The position numbers and the translations under genes were made by a program. Shown piece after piece: positions 1 to 6,284 of a stretch of DNA of 6,498 nt (position 1 is the first letter of the stretch; every line of letters begins with the position of its first letter). Location of the stretch: the NCBI GenBank assembly GCA_904501895.1, contig CAJGCX010000101.1, positions 1 through 6,498 of the forward strand, given 5' to 3'. The notes beneath the pieces are model-generated. The model saw only the letters and a program-made list of their open reading frames with translations, searched no databases and was not told the origin of the DNA. Source of the DNA: Clostridiaceae bacterium (GTDB taxonomy: Bacteria; Bacillota; Clostridia; Oscillospirales; Acutalibacteraceae).

Positions 1-326
1 AGGTCCTTAGGGAAAAGAGGACGGATAGGTCTGTCGATACAACGAGATGTAAGGATAGCCTTTTCACTTGCTCTGCCTTCTCTTCTCTGGAAAGAACCAG
101 GAATACGACCTACTGAGTACATTTTTTCTTCATAATCAACTGAAAGTGGGAAGAAATCCACACCTTCTCTTGGCTTTGCAGAAGCTGTAACTGTACAAAG
201 AACTTCTGTTTCACCGTAACGAGCCATAACAGCTGCGTTAGCAAGACCAGCCATCTTGCCTGTTTCAAGAGTCAATTTTCTACCTGCGAGTTCAGTTTCC
301 CAAACCTTAAAATTCTTGAAAAACAT
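1..326 (-). CDS. pnp: Polyribonucleotide nucleotidyltransferase (PNPase), N-terminal part, cut by window edge
   Basis: PNPase degrades RNA 3'-to-5' by phosphorolysis, releasing nucleoside diphosphates, as a trimeric cytoplasmic ring that often works in the degradosome. Only the first 108 codons plus two bases are present, covering part of the first RNase PH-like domain of a protein usually about 700 residues long. Recognition rests on the opening (W9-E-T, then G15-R-K-L), M34-A-R-Y-G-E-T, D57-F-F-P-L, and above all the run from about residue 73 to 106 (G-R-I-P-G-S-F, R-R-E-G-R, S-R-x-I-D-R-P-I-R-P-L-F), a PNPase signature containing the arginine-rich RNA-contacting loop. The ATG at 326 is preceded by an AAGGAAGG Shine-Dalgarno at 335-342, 8 nt upstream. 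It lies downstream of rpsO, the widespread rpsO-pnp arrangement, with a 195-bp structured gap. I found no convincing separate promoter, so readthrough from rpsO is likely. Confidence 0.96.
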   Translation of the reverse strand, partial: MFFKNFKVWETELAGRKLTLETGKMAGLANAAVMARYGETEVLCTVTASAKPREGVDFFPLSVDYEEKMYSVGRIPGSFQRREGRASEKAILTSRCIDRPIRPLFPKD

Positions 327-364
327 AATTTTTACCTTCCTTTACTTTATTGTTTTTGTTGTAC

Positions 365-452
365 TGAGGCAAAAATCTGTTTAGCAATAAATACAACCTT
401 CAAAGTTTATTTAAAAGCTCTATTTACCGCTAAAGCATAAGATTTTGCCTCA
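365..452 (-). promoter_or_regulatory. Long segmented hairpin in the pnp 5' leader
   Basis: The transcript upstream of pnp can fold into one long interrupted helix. Positions 440-452 pair with 365-378 with a one-base bulge (TGAGGCAAAA-type arm against its complement). Positions 429-434 then pair with 380-385 (GCTAAA/TTTAGC), and 421-426 with 388-393, leaving a roughly 27-nt apical loop. The helix ends about 22 nt upstream of the pnp Shine-Dalgarno. There is no U-tract after it, so it is not an intrinsic terminator. In E. coli the pnp leader forms a long stem that RNase III cleaves, after which PNPase represses its own mRNA. A similar role here is inference from position and shape, not sequence similarity. 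Confidence 0.5.
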
Positions 453-458
453 AAATTC

Positions 459-509
459 AATTACCTCATAAGGCAATTCAAGGCAGATAGGTTTCCACCC
501 ATCTGCCTT
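459..509 (-). promoter_or_regulatory. Two abutting hairpins between rpsO and pnp (possible rpsO 3' end or processing site)
   Basis: Just past the rpsO stop, 497-509 pairs with 480-492 in a 13-bp stem (one G-U pair) closed by a four-base GGAA loop on the transcribed strand. It is the most stable hairpin in this part of the window. Immediately after it, 471-478 pairs with 459-466 (8 bp, one G-U, loop TATG). The strong stem is followed by GAATTGCC rather than a run of T, so termination would be weak. It could protect the 3' end of rpsO mRNA or be a cleavage site that separates rpsO from pnp. Positions 470-476 could instead pair with 445-451, which would compete with the pnp leader hairpin. Confidence 0.5.
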
Positions 510-521
510 AATTTGTTGTAA

Positions 522-791
522 TTACTTACGAAGACCAAGTCTTGCAACGATTGCACGGTATCTTTCGATATCCTTCTTCTGAAGGTATGCGAGAAGATTT
601 CTTCTACGACCAACCATCTTAAGAAGACCACGACGTGAGTGATGGTCCTTCTTGTTAGCCTTAAGGTGCTCAGTTAAATCGTTAATTCTCTTTGTGAGAA
701 CAGCAATCTGAACCTCAGGAGAACCTGTGTCGCCTTCGTGTGCAGCGTATTCAGCCATAATTGCCTGCTTTTCTGCCTGTGTCATTGTCAT
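522..791 (-). CDS. rpsO: 30S ribosomal protein S15
   Basis: S15 is a primary binder of 16S rRNA, recognising the helix 20/21/22 junction and nucleating the platform of the small subunit. The 89-residue length is the same as that of the Bacillus protein. The family signature is intact: D21-T-G-S-P-E-V-Q, H42, then D49-H-H-S-R-R-G-L-L and R62-R-R-N-L-L-x-Y-L, which include the rRNA-contacting residues. Two in-frame ATGs lie two codons apart (791 and 785). The first is preceded by GAGG at 796-799 with a short 4-nt spacer and matches the usual length; the second sits 10 nt from the same site, so either could be used. A strong promoter lies about 100 nt upstream and pnp follows. The leader suggests translational autocontrol. 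Confidence 0.98.
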   Translation of the reverse strand: MTMTQAEKQAIMAEYAAHEGDTGSPEVQIAVLTKRINDLTEHLKANKKDHHSRRGLLKMVGRRRNLLAYLQKKDIERYRAIVARLGLRK

Positions 792-891
792 TTCACCTCA
801 TTATAATAATATTTATGCTCAAATGCCCCAGATGAAAGTAGGTGAAAACACTCTACGAGTTTACTCAATCACCCGAGTGCACAGAGATAGC
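791..891 (-). promoter_or_regulatory. rpsO 5' leader with competing helices that hide or free the ribosome binding site
   Basis: The leader runs about 100 nt from the predicted start of transcription to the rpsO ATG. Its segment 840-847 (TTTCACCT on the transcribed strand) is perfectly complementary over 8 bases to 791-798, which is the Shine-Dalgarno, the spacer and the A of the ATG. Part of the same segment (840-845) can instead pair with an earlier GGGTGA at 869-874 (6 bp, one G-U). The two pairings exclude each other. The region between can add a small hairpin (857-866, GAG/CTC around TAAA, or 850-860, ACTC/GAGT) or the wrapping pair 875-879 with 849-853. Autogenous S15 leaders with unrelated structures are known in several bacterial phyla. 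Assigning this one to S15 is inference. Confidence 0.55.
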
Positions 892-897
892 CTTGAT

Positions 898-926
898 AGT
901 ATAACACAAGAGTTTCAAAAAATCAA
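898..926 (-). promoter_or_regulatory. Sigma-A type promoter for rpsO(-pnp)
   Basis: On the transcribed strand there is a TTGATT -35 box (921-926), a 17-bp spacer, and a TATACT -10 box (898-903) with an extended TG one base upstream. Transcription would start near 891. It lies between the dockerin gene and rpsO, in the right place to drive rpsO and pnp. Box quality and exact 17-bp spacing make it one of the two best promoters in the window. Confidence 0.8.
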
Positions 927-949
927 GTGTTTTTTATTTTATTGATTAT

Positions 950-1606
950 TCAGACCTCAGTTACAGTCAGAACACAATTGAATTCATCAATAACTTCTGT
1001 CTGATTTGCATCTGCTAATTTAAATTTAATTGTATATGTTCCCACATTTTCAGGAGTGAAAACAAAATACTGATTAAGAACTCCGCCTATAACCTCAGTT
1101 GGTGAATTATCAAAAAGTCTATCAAAGAAATTCAATCCGCTCTTATCAACCTCACACTGCCAATAATATGGAGTACCTTCTGTTGAACGTAACGGACCTA
1201 CAACAAAACTTCCGCCTTTTTCTGCCTGTGCGTATGTTGTAATCACAGTCATTCCTGCAACATCCTGCAACATAATTCTTGCATCAACAGCAGTTATTTT
1301 ACCATCATTATTTACATCTGCATTGCTTCTGTTAGACAATATAGAAGAAATACTAAGGTCAGGAGAAGCAACAGCCTGAAGACAAAGTCTTGCATCAACA
1401 GCTGTAACCTGTCCATCCAGATTCACATCACCTTTACGGCTTACTGCTTCTGAAAGGAGAATTTTTTCTCCCTCTTCAGTTATTATATAACCCAAGCCAC
1501 CTAATACCAAATCAGTCACAATGTCATCACCAGGAGCTGCAACAACAGGAAGGATACATAGCCCCATCATAACAACACATAAAATTAAACTAATTACTTT
1601 TTTCAT
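950..1606 (-). CDS. Secreted type I dockerin protein with a C-terminal chagasin/I42-like domain
   Basis: A 218-residue exported protein. Residues 1-24 form a signal peptide (MKK, hydrophobic core, cleavage near V-V-A-A-P). Residues 59-118 hold two dockerin repeats with complete calcium loops: D60-x-N62-x-D64-G with T68 and D71, and D97-x-N99-x-D101-G with T105 and D108, each followed by an A-R-x-x-L-Q helix. Dockerins plug enzymes or ancillary proteins into cohesins of a cellulosome or onto the cell surface. Residues about 125-218 look like the chagasin/I42 cysteine-protease inhibitor fold: G-G-S-F, then T142-x-x-T-P-Y147-Y-W149 in place of N-P-T-T-G-Y-x-W, S-G-L, a Gly-Gly before Y-F-V-F, and G189-T-Y-T-I-K-F. 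The third loop motif (R-P-W) is not evident, so inhibitor activity is uncertain. The ATG at 1606 is preferred over an upstream one at 1645: it has AGGAG at 1615-1619, 8 nt away, and starts directly on the signal peptide. It sits between mrdA and rpsO and has no functional tie to either. Confidence 0.85.
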   Translation of the reverse strand: MKKVISLILCVVMMGLCILPVVAAPGDDIVTDLVLGGLGYIITEEGEKILLSEAVSRKGDVNLDGQVTAVDARLCLQAVASPDLSISSILSNRSNADVNNDGKITAVDARIMLQDVAGMTVITTYAQAEKGGSFVVGPLRSTEGTPYYWQCEVDKSGLNFFDRLFDNSPTEVIGGVLNQYFVFTPENVGTYTIKFKLADANQTEVIDEFNCVLTVTEV

Positions 1607-1634
1607 AATCCTTACTCCTATTAAAAATTTTATT

Positions 1635-1677
1635 GTAAAAGCCATTTAAAAATAAATTCACCATAAAATTAAATGAC
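1635..1677 (-). terminator. Weak AT-rich hairpin just after mrdA
   Basis: Four bases past the mrdA stop, 1669-1677 pairs with 1641-1649 (9 bp, one G-T pair, mostly A-T) around a 19-base loop, and TTTT follows on the transcribed strand. It may be a leaky end of the mre-mrdA transcript. The low stem stability and large loop make it weak. A TACAAT (1632-1637) directly after it could be a -10 box for the dockerin gene, but no good -35 is present. Confidence 0.3.
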
Positions 1678-1680
1678 ATT

Positions 1681-3786
1681 TTATCGTAATATTACTCCTG
1701 ATTGTTGTGATTCTGTTACATCAGAATTACGGTTAAAATATGCTTCGTAAACCTCTCTGATATAATTGCCGAGACCTGATGAGTCAACATTTTCAATTGC
1801 GATAACAACTGCAATCTGTGGGTTATCTGCAGGTGCATAAGAAATCATAAAACCGTTTGTATAAGCAACCGTTACACCATTTACCTTTTTCTTCGCCTGA
1901 GCAGTACCGGTTTTTGATGCAACCTTATAATCAAGACCTTGGAAGGCTGCAAGAGAATTTGCCATTGAAATCATACCTGTTCTTACAGCAGCAAAATTTT
2001 CTCTTGAAGCATTTACAGTATTAAGCACAACTGGCTCTGCCTCATAAATTGTTTCCGAATAATCGTAAGATTTTATACTCTTTATAAAATGAGCCTTATA
2101 TCGTGTACCGCCGTTTGCAAGTGTTGCCACATAAGAGCAAAGCTGAATAGGTGTGAACAAGTTGTCCGACTGACCGATTGCAGCCTGAACAGTGTTACCC
2201 GGATACCAGATACCGCCCGCTGCTTCACGAGCCTCTTTACTTGCTGCCTGACCCTGTGCTTCTGTAAGCTCAACGCCTGTTTTCTGTCCAAGACCAAAAT
2301 TCGTAAACCATTGATTTATTTTACTTATACCAAGCTGACGACCAACCTCATAGAAGTATGTGTTACAAGAATGTGTAATAGCTCTTGTAAGATTCATATA
2401 AGAATTTCCGTGGTCACCAAGACCAACACAGTTAAGTGGCAGGTCAGCAAAGTAGTTATATTCAAGGTCACAGAAAATACCATCCTCAGCAGTAAGAATA
2501 CTTTCCTCCAAGCCTGCAAGACCAATAATCGGCTTTACGGTTGAACCGGGAGCGTACGTGCTTCTTAATGCTCTGTTCCACAATGGAGCAGACTCATCCT
2601 TATTGAGTGCAACGATGTTTTCCTTGTATGTTTCAAGGTTATATGTGGGATAAGTAGCACAAGCAAGAACTGAAAAATCACTTACATCCATTACAACCAT
2701 ACATCCTGCAGTATCGATACCTGAATGTTGCTTTGTGCTATTAATTTTTGAGGACAGAACATCCTGAACCTTTTTCTGCAAATCAGCGTCTATTGTAAGA
2801 ATAACGTTATTTCCATTGACAGGCTTTGTTGTAACCTCAGTAGTTTTGCTTCCGTCAGAATTAGTGACTGTTGTAAGGATACCGTTTGTGCCACGAAGCT
2901 CATCCTCATAAGCACTTTCAATACCGAATTTACCAAGCTTATCTGTCATACCGTAAGCACGAAGCTTAAGAAGTGTTTTTTCTTCTTCCGTAAGATTTTC
3001 GTCACTTAAAGCTTCTTTGTACTCTTCGCTTTTTGCCGAATATTCCTCTGCATTGATATAGTCGTAATAACCGATTATATGTGGTGCAATTTCACCATCA
3101 TAATATTCTCGGTTTGTGTCAACACGGACTTCAACGCCTCTGTAGAATCTGCTTTGCTCTTTTACAAGTGCAACTGTATCAGTCGGCACATCCTCGGCAA
3201 TAGTAAACGGATTGTACTTTGAAAAATCAGCGGTTACCATTGCAACATAAACAGTCATAAGCATAAGAGCATCTTCCTGTGAATATTCCTGTAAATCGTA
3301 ATATTCACACAAAGCGTCAAAACAGTTTTGTGCAGTTGCGTAGGAGTTAAGATTAAGATAATCCCTTGCAAAAAGCTTCTTTTTAAGTGAACCTATACCT
3401 TCTGTGTATTTCAACTCACCATTTTCAAGTGTCAGAAAATCAGCGAAAATATATTCTATTTCATTTTCCTTGAAAAGCTTTAAAAGAGAAAGAAGAATTT
3501 CGTTTCTCTCCTCCTGCTTTGATGCACTTGGAAAATATGATGCATCAATATAAATAGCATTTGACTGGGTACTATACACAAGTGGCTGGCCTGTCGTGTC
3601 GAGAATTTCACCTCGTATAGCCTTAATCTGCGTATTAGCTGATGAATAATAAATATTCTGTGATGAATACTCATCGGCATCAATAACCTGAATTCTGAAA
3701 AGGTCAGCAATAAAAATTGATATAACAAACAATACAGCAACAATAAACGCCGTTGCTCTCATTCTAAAGCTATAAGCTCCTCTCAT
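1681..3786 (-). CDS. mrdA: Penicillin-binding protein 2 (elongation-specific class B transpeptidase)
   Basis: PBP2 cross-links new peptidoglycan during lateral wall synthesis, working with the SEDS glycosyltransferase RodA and the MreBCD scaffold. The 701-residue protein has a short cytoplasmic start, one membrane segment at about 11-31, a PBP-dimer/pedestal region from about 55 to 320 (opening R58-G-E-I-L-D-x-x-G-x-P-L), and a transpeptidase domain from about 355. All three catalytic motifs are intact: S415-T-V-K418 with the nucleophile S415, S473-C-N475, and K625-T-G627-T-A. Length fits Firmicute PBP2 proteins (about 700, longer than E. coli's about 630, mainly in the pedestal). The ATG at 3786 is preceded by GAAGGGTGG 7 nt upstream. 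It is the last cell-shape gene here, 30 bp after mreD, so probably in the same operon. RodA, its usual partner, is not in the window. Confidence 0.95.
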   Translation of the reverse strand: MRGAYSFRMRATAFIVAVLFVISIFIADLFRIQVIDADEYSSQNIYYSSANTQIKAIRGEILDTTGQPLVYSTQSNAIYIDASYFPSASKQEERNEILLSLLKLFKENEIEYIFADFLTLENGELKYTEGIGSLKKKLFARDYLNLNSYATAQNCFDALCEYYDLQEYSQEDALMLMTVYVAMVTADFSKYNPFTIAEDVPTDTVALVKEQSRFYRGVEVRVDTNREYYDGEIAPHIIGYYDYINAEEYSAKSEEYKEALSDENLTEEEKTLLKLRAYGMTDKLGKFGIESAYEDELRGTNGILTTVTNSDGSKTTEVTTKPVNGNNVILTIDADLQKKVQDVLSSKINSTKQHSGIDTAGCMVVMDVSDFSVLACATYPTYNLETYKENIVALNKDESAPLWNRALRSTYAPGSTVKPIIGLAGLEESILTAEDGIFCDLEYNYFADLPLNCVGLGDHGNSYMNLTRAITHSCNTYFYEVGRQLGISKINQWFTNFGLGQKTGVELTEAQGQAASKEAREAAGGIWYPGNTVQAAIGQSDNLFTPIQLCSYVATLANGGTRYKAHFIKSIKSYDYSETIYEAEPVVLNTVNASRENFAAVRTGMISMANSLAAFQGLDYKVASKTGTAQAKKKVNGVTVAYTNGFMISYAPADNPQIAVVIAIENVDSSGLGNYIREVYEAYFNRNSDVTESQQSGVILR

Positions 3787-3816
3787 TTTATCGCCACCCT
3801 TCTTTTTATTTTTTAA

Positions 3817-4344
3817 TTAATATTCTGTGTAATCAAATGAGAATTTTCTATAAACAGTTCTTACAAGATAATACCATAATGGAGTTAATATAAATGAATA
3901 GAGTCCCATAGGAATATAATATCTGAAGAATATCTGTACTGCACTATCAATACCCCTTGCAGAGATAAAAAACAGCACATAAGTAATAAGATAAAAAATT
4001 AAAATACCTGAACACATTATAAAATAAGTAACAATGTTGTTTCGCAAAAATATTCGTAGCAACACACCACAAATAGCACATGCAACCATAAGATACAATG
4101 CAACGTAGCCATCAGCAGTAACAGTCACCGTATCCCACAAAACCCCTGCAATAAGCCCTGCAGCAGCACCCACAAGCTCACCCTCAAACATTGCAATACA
4201 AACTGCAACAGGAATAAGAAGAAGTGGCTTAACCTGCACGATTTCAGGAAAAACAGATACAACATTCTGCAGAAAATGTGCCAGAAGAATTATTAAAGCA
4301 TATACTAAATATCGCTTTGTTTTTACTTTGGTTTGAACAGTCAT
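3817..4344 (-). CDS. mreD: Rod shape-determining protein MreD
   Basis: A small polytopic inner-membrane protein of the elongasome that binds MreC and helps balance activation of PBP2/RodA. The 175 residues give about five or six hydrophobic segments (about 12-30, 40-53, 56-75, 79-98, 104-128, 138-162) with a basic N-terminus. The P40-L-L-L-I-P stretch followed by F53-E-G-x-x-x-G-A-A-A-G-x-x-x-G-x-x-x-D71 is the conserved MreD pattern. Sequence conservation is otherwise low, as usual for the family, and position after mreC supports the call. The start lies only 6 nt after the mreC stop, in the same reading frame. The nearest Shine-Dalgarno (GAGG, 4359-4362) is 14 nt away and inside mreC, which points to translation coupled to mreC. 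Confidence 0.93.
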   Translation of the reverse strand: MTVQTKVKTKRYLVYALIILLAHFLQNVVSVFPEIVQVKPLLLIPVAVCIAMFEGELVGAAAGLIAGVLWDTVTVTADGYVALYLMVACAICGVLLRIFLRNNIVTYFIMCSGILIFYLITYVLFFISARGIDSAVQIFFRYYIPMGLYSFILTPLWYYLVRTVYRKFSFDYTEY

Positions 4345-4350
4345 AATCTT

Positions 4351-5187
4351 TTATTTTTCCTCATAAGAAGTGATTATAAAGCAATCGTGAATTTCTTTTG
4401 CGCTGACAACAGGCTCAACAATAGCATAAGATGAAAGGTCAGTTTCACTCTGCTCTACAGAAGTGACAGTACCGATAATCAAATCCTTTGGGAAAATTCC
4501 GCCTGTACCAGATGTGCATACAATTCCGCCCTCAGAAATTGCTGTTTTTGTATCAAGTCCTGTAAGCATACATTTTTCATCAACCGACATATCGTAGGAT
4601 GCTGAAGCGTAACCTAATTCACCTGTTCTGATTTCATAAGCCGCAATATTTACTGATGGGTCAAAAACAGAACGGACAACACATGATGTTGCACTTACCT
4701 CCGTAACAACACCAATAAGGTATTCACCGGAAATTACCGCATCATTTATCTCAACATTATCTAATGTTCCTCTGTTAAGGGTAAATGAACCGAAAACGTC
4801 TGATGCATCTCTGCCGATAACGGTAGCATATGTCCATTTGTAGTCAGGATGCTTTTCACGCACCTGAAGAAATTCCTCATAAGTTTCAAGCTTCTTTTTA
4901 GTATCCTCATAATCAACAAGCTGACTCTGATAATCAGCAACCTGCTGCTCAAGCTCTGCTACTCTTTCCTGATATGCCTTCGATGAAATGAATCCACCCT
5001 TTGCATCATCAAATTTCGCAGACAACGAGGATGCCATATCCTGTAAAGGAGTTGTTATTATACTTACAACATTTGTAAGAGGCGAAGTTGAATTTGACAC
5101 AACAGTAGCCAAAACCGTTGCACTTAAAAGAATAATTGCAACAGATAACAAAACCTTGAATGTTGTGCTTTTAAAGAAATTGTTCAT
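4351..5187 (-). CDS. mreC: Rod shape-determining protein MreC
   Basis: MreC is a bitopic membrane protein whose extracytoplasmic beta domains contact and activate PBP2, linking MreB filaments to wall synthesis. The 278-residue product has a cytoplasmic start, one transmembrane helix (about 11-30), a coiled coil (about 70-108, rich in E, Q, K and L), and the MreC core (about 118-275). The core contains the family landmarks A121-T-V-I-G-R-D, then N138-R-G-x-x-D-x-V, and L157-I-G-V-V-T-E-V-S. The ATG at 5187 has GGAGAG at 5194-5199, 6 nt upstream, and lies 17 bp after the mreB stop. It is followed 6 bp later by mreD and then mrdA, the PBP it is expected to bind. Confidence 0.97.
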   Translation of the reverse strand: MNNFFKSTTFKVLLSVAIILLSATVLATVVSNSTSPLTNVVSIITTPLQDMASSLSAKFDDAKGGFISSKAYQERVAELEQQVADYQSQLVDYEDTKKKLETYEEFLQVREKHPDYKWTYATVIGRDASDVFGSFTLNRGTLDNVEINDAVISGEYLIGVVTEVSATSCVVRSVFDPSVNIAAYEIRTGELGYASASYDMSVDEKCMLTGLDTKTAISEGGIVCTSGTGGIFPKDLIIGTVTSVEQSETDLSSYAIVEPVVSAKEIHDCFIITSYEEK

Positions 5188-5204
5188 TTAAATCTCTCCG
5201 ACAA

Positions 5205-6194
5205 TTAAACGTTACCTTTTTCAAGGCATACACCCATACCTGTTGCAACACAATCCATCGGATACGGTGCTACATGGACAGGGATTTTAGTTTTTTCTTC
5301 GATAAGCTTATCAAGTCCACGAATCAATGCTCCGCCACCTGTAAGCATAATGCCGTTATCAACAATATCTGACAAAAGCTCAGGTGGTGTCTTTTCAAGA
5401 GTTGCTCGGATAGCGTCAACAATCTGTAAAATTGATTCAGAAATTGCTTCACGCACATCCTCTGATGTAATCTCAATATTTTTTGGCAATCCGTCAACAA
5501 GGTTTCTGCCACGGACATCCATAGCACCTTCACCGTCATAGCTCATTGCTGAACCAATTTTGATTTTAAGCTCTTCTGCAGTTCTTTCTCCAATAAGAAC
5601 ATTGTGCTTTTTGCGTATGTATTCGATAATCGCATCGTCAAAATCATCACCGGCAATACGACATGACTTTGCAGTAACAATATCACGATAAGAGATAACA
5701 GCAACCTCAGTTGTACCACCACCAATATCAACAATCATACTTCCTACTGCTTCTGTGACAGGAAGACCAACACCGATAGCAGCAGCCAAAGGCTTATGAA
5801 TAAGAGAGGCGTACTTAGCACCTGCATCTCTTGCGGCATCGTGAACAGCCTTTCTTTCAACCTCTGTAATGCCTGATGGAACACAAATAAGAACTCTTGC
5901 TCTTACGAAAGGAGTCTTATTAATTACCCTTTTGATAAATTCCTTAAGCATATCTGATGTAATTTCCGAATTTATGATAACTCCATCCTTTAATGGCTTA
6001 ACGGCAGAAATTGAGCCAGGTGTTCTGCCTATCATATCCTTTGCTTCATTACCAACAGCAACAACTGCAGGTGGATTTGCTTTTTCATCAACTGCAACAA
6101 CTGTAGGTTCACGAAGAACAATGCCCTTTCCTTTAAGATATACAATCGTATTTGCAGTGCCCAAGTCAATGCCTATATCCTGTGCAAATAACAT
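5205..6194 (-). CDS. mreB: Rod shape-determining protein MreB (actin-like), with His-Lys at the catalytic Glu-Glu site
   Basis: MreB is an ATP-binding actin homologue that forms membrane-bound antiparallel filaments and orients the elongation machinery. The 329 residues match the usual length. Visible motifs are phosphate-1 D10-L-G-T-A-N-T, R58-T-P-G, K70-D-G-V-I, phosphate-2 D156-I-G-G-G-T-T-E-V-A-V, G182-D-D-F-D-D-A-I, R228-G-R-N-L, and the adenosine motif L284-T-G-G-G-A-L. The hydrophobic N-terminus (M-L-F-A) could contact the membrane. The oddity is L131-I-H133-K134-P-L-A-A-A-I-G: well-studied MreBs have E-E-P here, and the second Glu (E143 by my count in E. coli) helps position the attacking water. 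G71-V-I-I-N75 also replaces the usual G-V-I-A-D. ATP hydrolysis may be altered. The ATG at 6194 has GGGAG at 6203-6207, 8 nt away. It is first in an operon with mreC, mreD and mrdA. Confidence 0.95.
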   Translation of the reverse strand: MLFAQDIGIDLGTANTIVYLKGKGIVLREPTVVAVDEKANPPAVVAVGNEAKDMIGRTPGSISAVKPLKDGVIINSEITSDMLKEFIKRVINKTPFVRARVLICVPSGITEVERKAVHDAARDAGAKYASLIHKPLAAAIGVGLPVTEAVGSMIVDIGGGTTEVAVISYRDIVTAKSCRIAGDDFDDAIIEYIRKKHNVLIGERTAEELKIKIGSAMSYDGEGAMDVRGRNLVDGLPKNIEITSEDVREAISESILQIVDAIRATLEKTPPELLSDIVDNGIMLTGGGALIRGLDKLIEEKTKIPVHVAPYPMDCVATGMGVCLEKGNV

Positions 6195-6255
6195 TTAAAC
6201 ATCTCCCAATAACTCTGATATGTAATGCGAAGTAAAATCAAATATAATCTATTGT

Positions 6256-6284
6256 ATTATAACAAAAAAGTGGGTACTATACAA
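6256..6284 (-). promoter_or_regulatory. Promoter of the mreBCD-mrdA operon, overlapping a terminator
   Basis: A perfect TATAAT -10 (6256-6261) with an extended TG one base upstream lies 17 bp from a partial -35 (TTGTAT, 6279-6284). The extended -10 probably makes up for the weak -35. Transcription would start near 6249, giving an mreB leader of about 55 nt. The -35 falls in the loop and closing base pair of the terminator hairpin at 6270-6291, and the spacer covers its 3' arm and T-tract. Confidence 0.7.

Noticed and set aside
327..521. A separate pnp promoter
   Set aside because: TTGAAT and TTGAAG occur here but neither has an acceptable -10 box at 16-18 bp.
727..945. Plus-strand 72-codon open frame across the rpsO start and leader
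   Set aside because: It is antisense to rpsO and its regulatory leader, has no ribosome binding site and no recognisable protein features.
904..947. AATCAA...TTGATT inverted repeat followed by T residues, a possible terminator after the dockerin gene
   Set aside because: The stem is only 6 bp and almost all A-T with a long loop, and its 3' arm is the -35 box of the rpsO promoter. No stronger fold was found in the interval.
1607..1645. Upstream ATG at 1645 adding 13 residues to the dockerin protein
   Set aside because: The added residues precede the signal peptide awkwardly, while the ATG at 1606 has a properly spaced AGGAG and a standard M-K-K signal start.
1632..1660. TACAAT with TGAATT 17 bp upstream as a dockerin gene promoter
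   Set aside because: The -35 matches the consensus poorly, and the surrounding DNA is so AT-rich that chance -10-like hexamers are expected.
2089..2544. Plus-strand 151-codon open frame inside mrdA
   Set aside because: It lies wholly antisense to the conserved PBP2 transpeptidase domain and its composition looks like a frame shadow, with no family motif.
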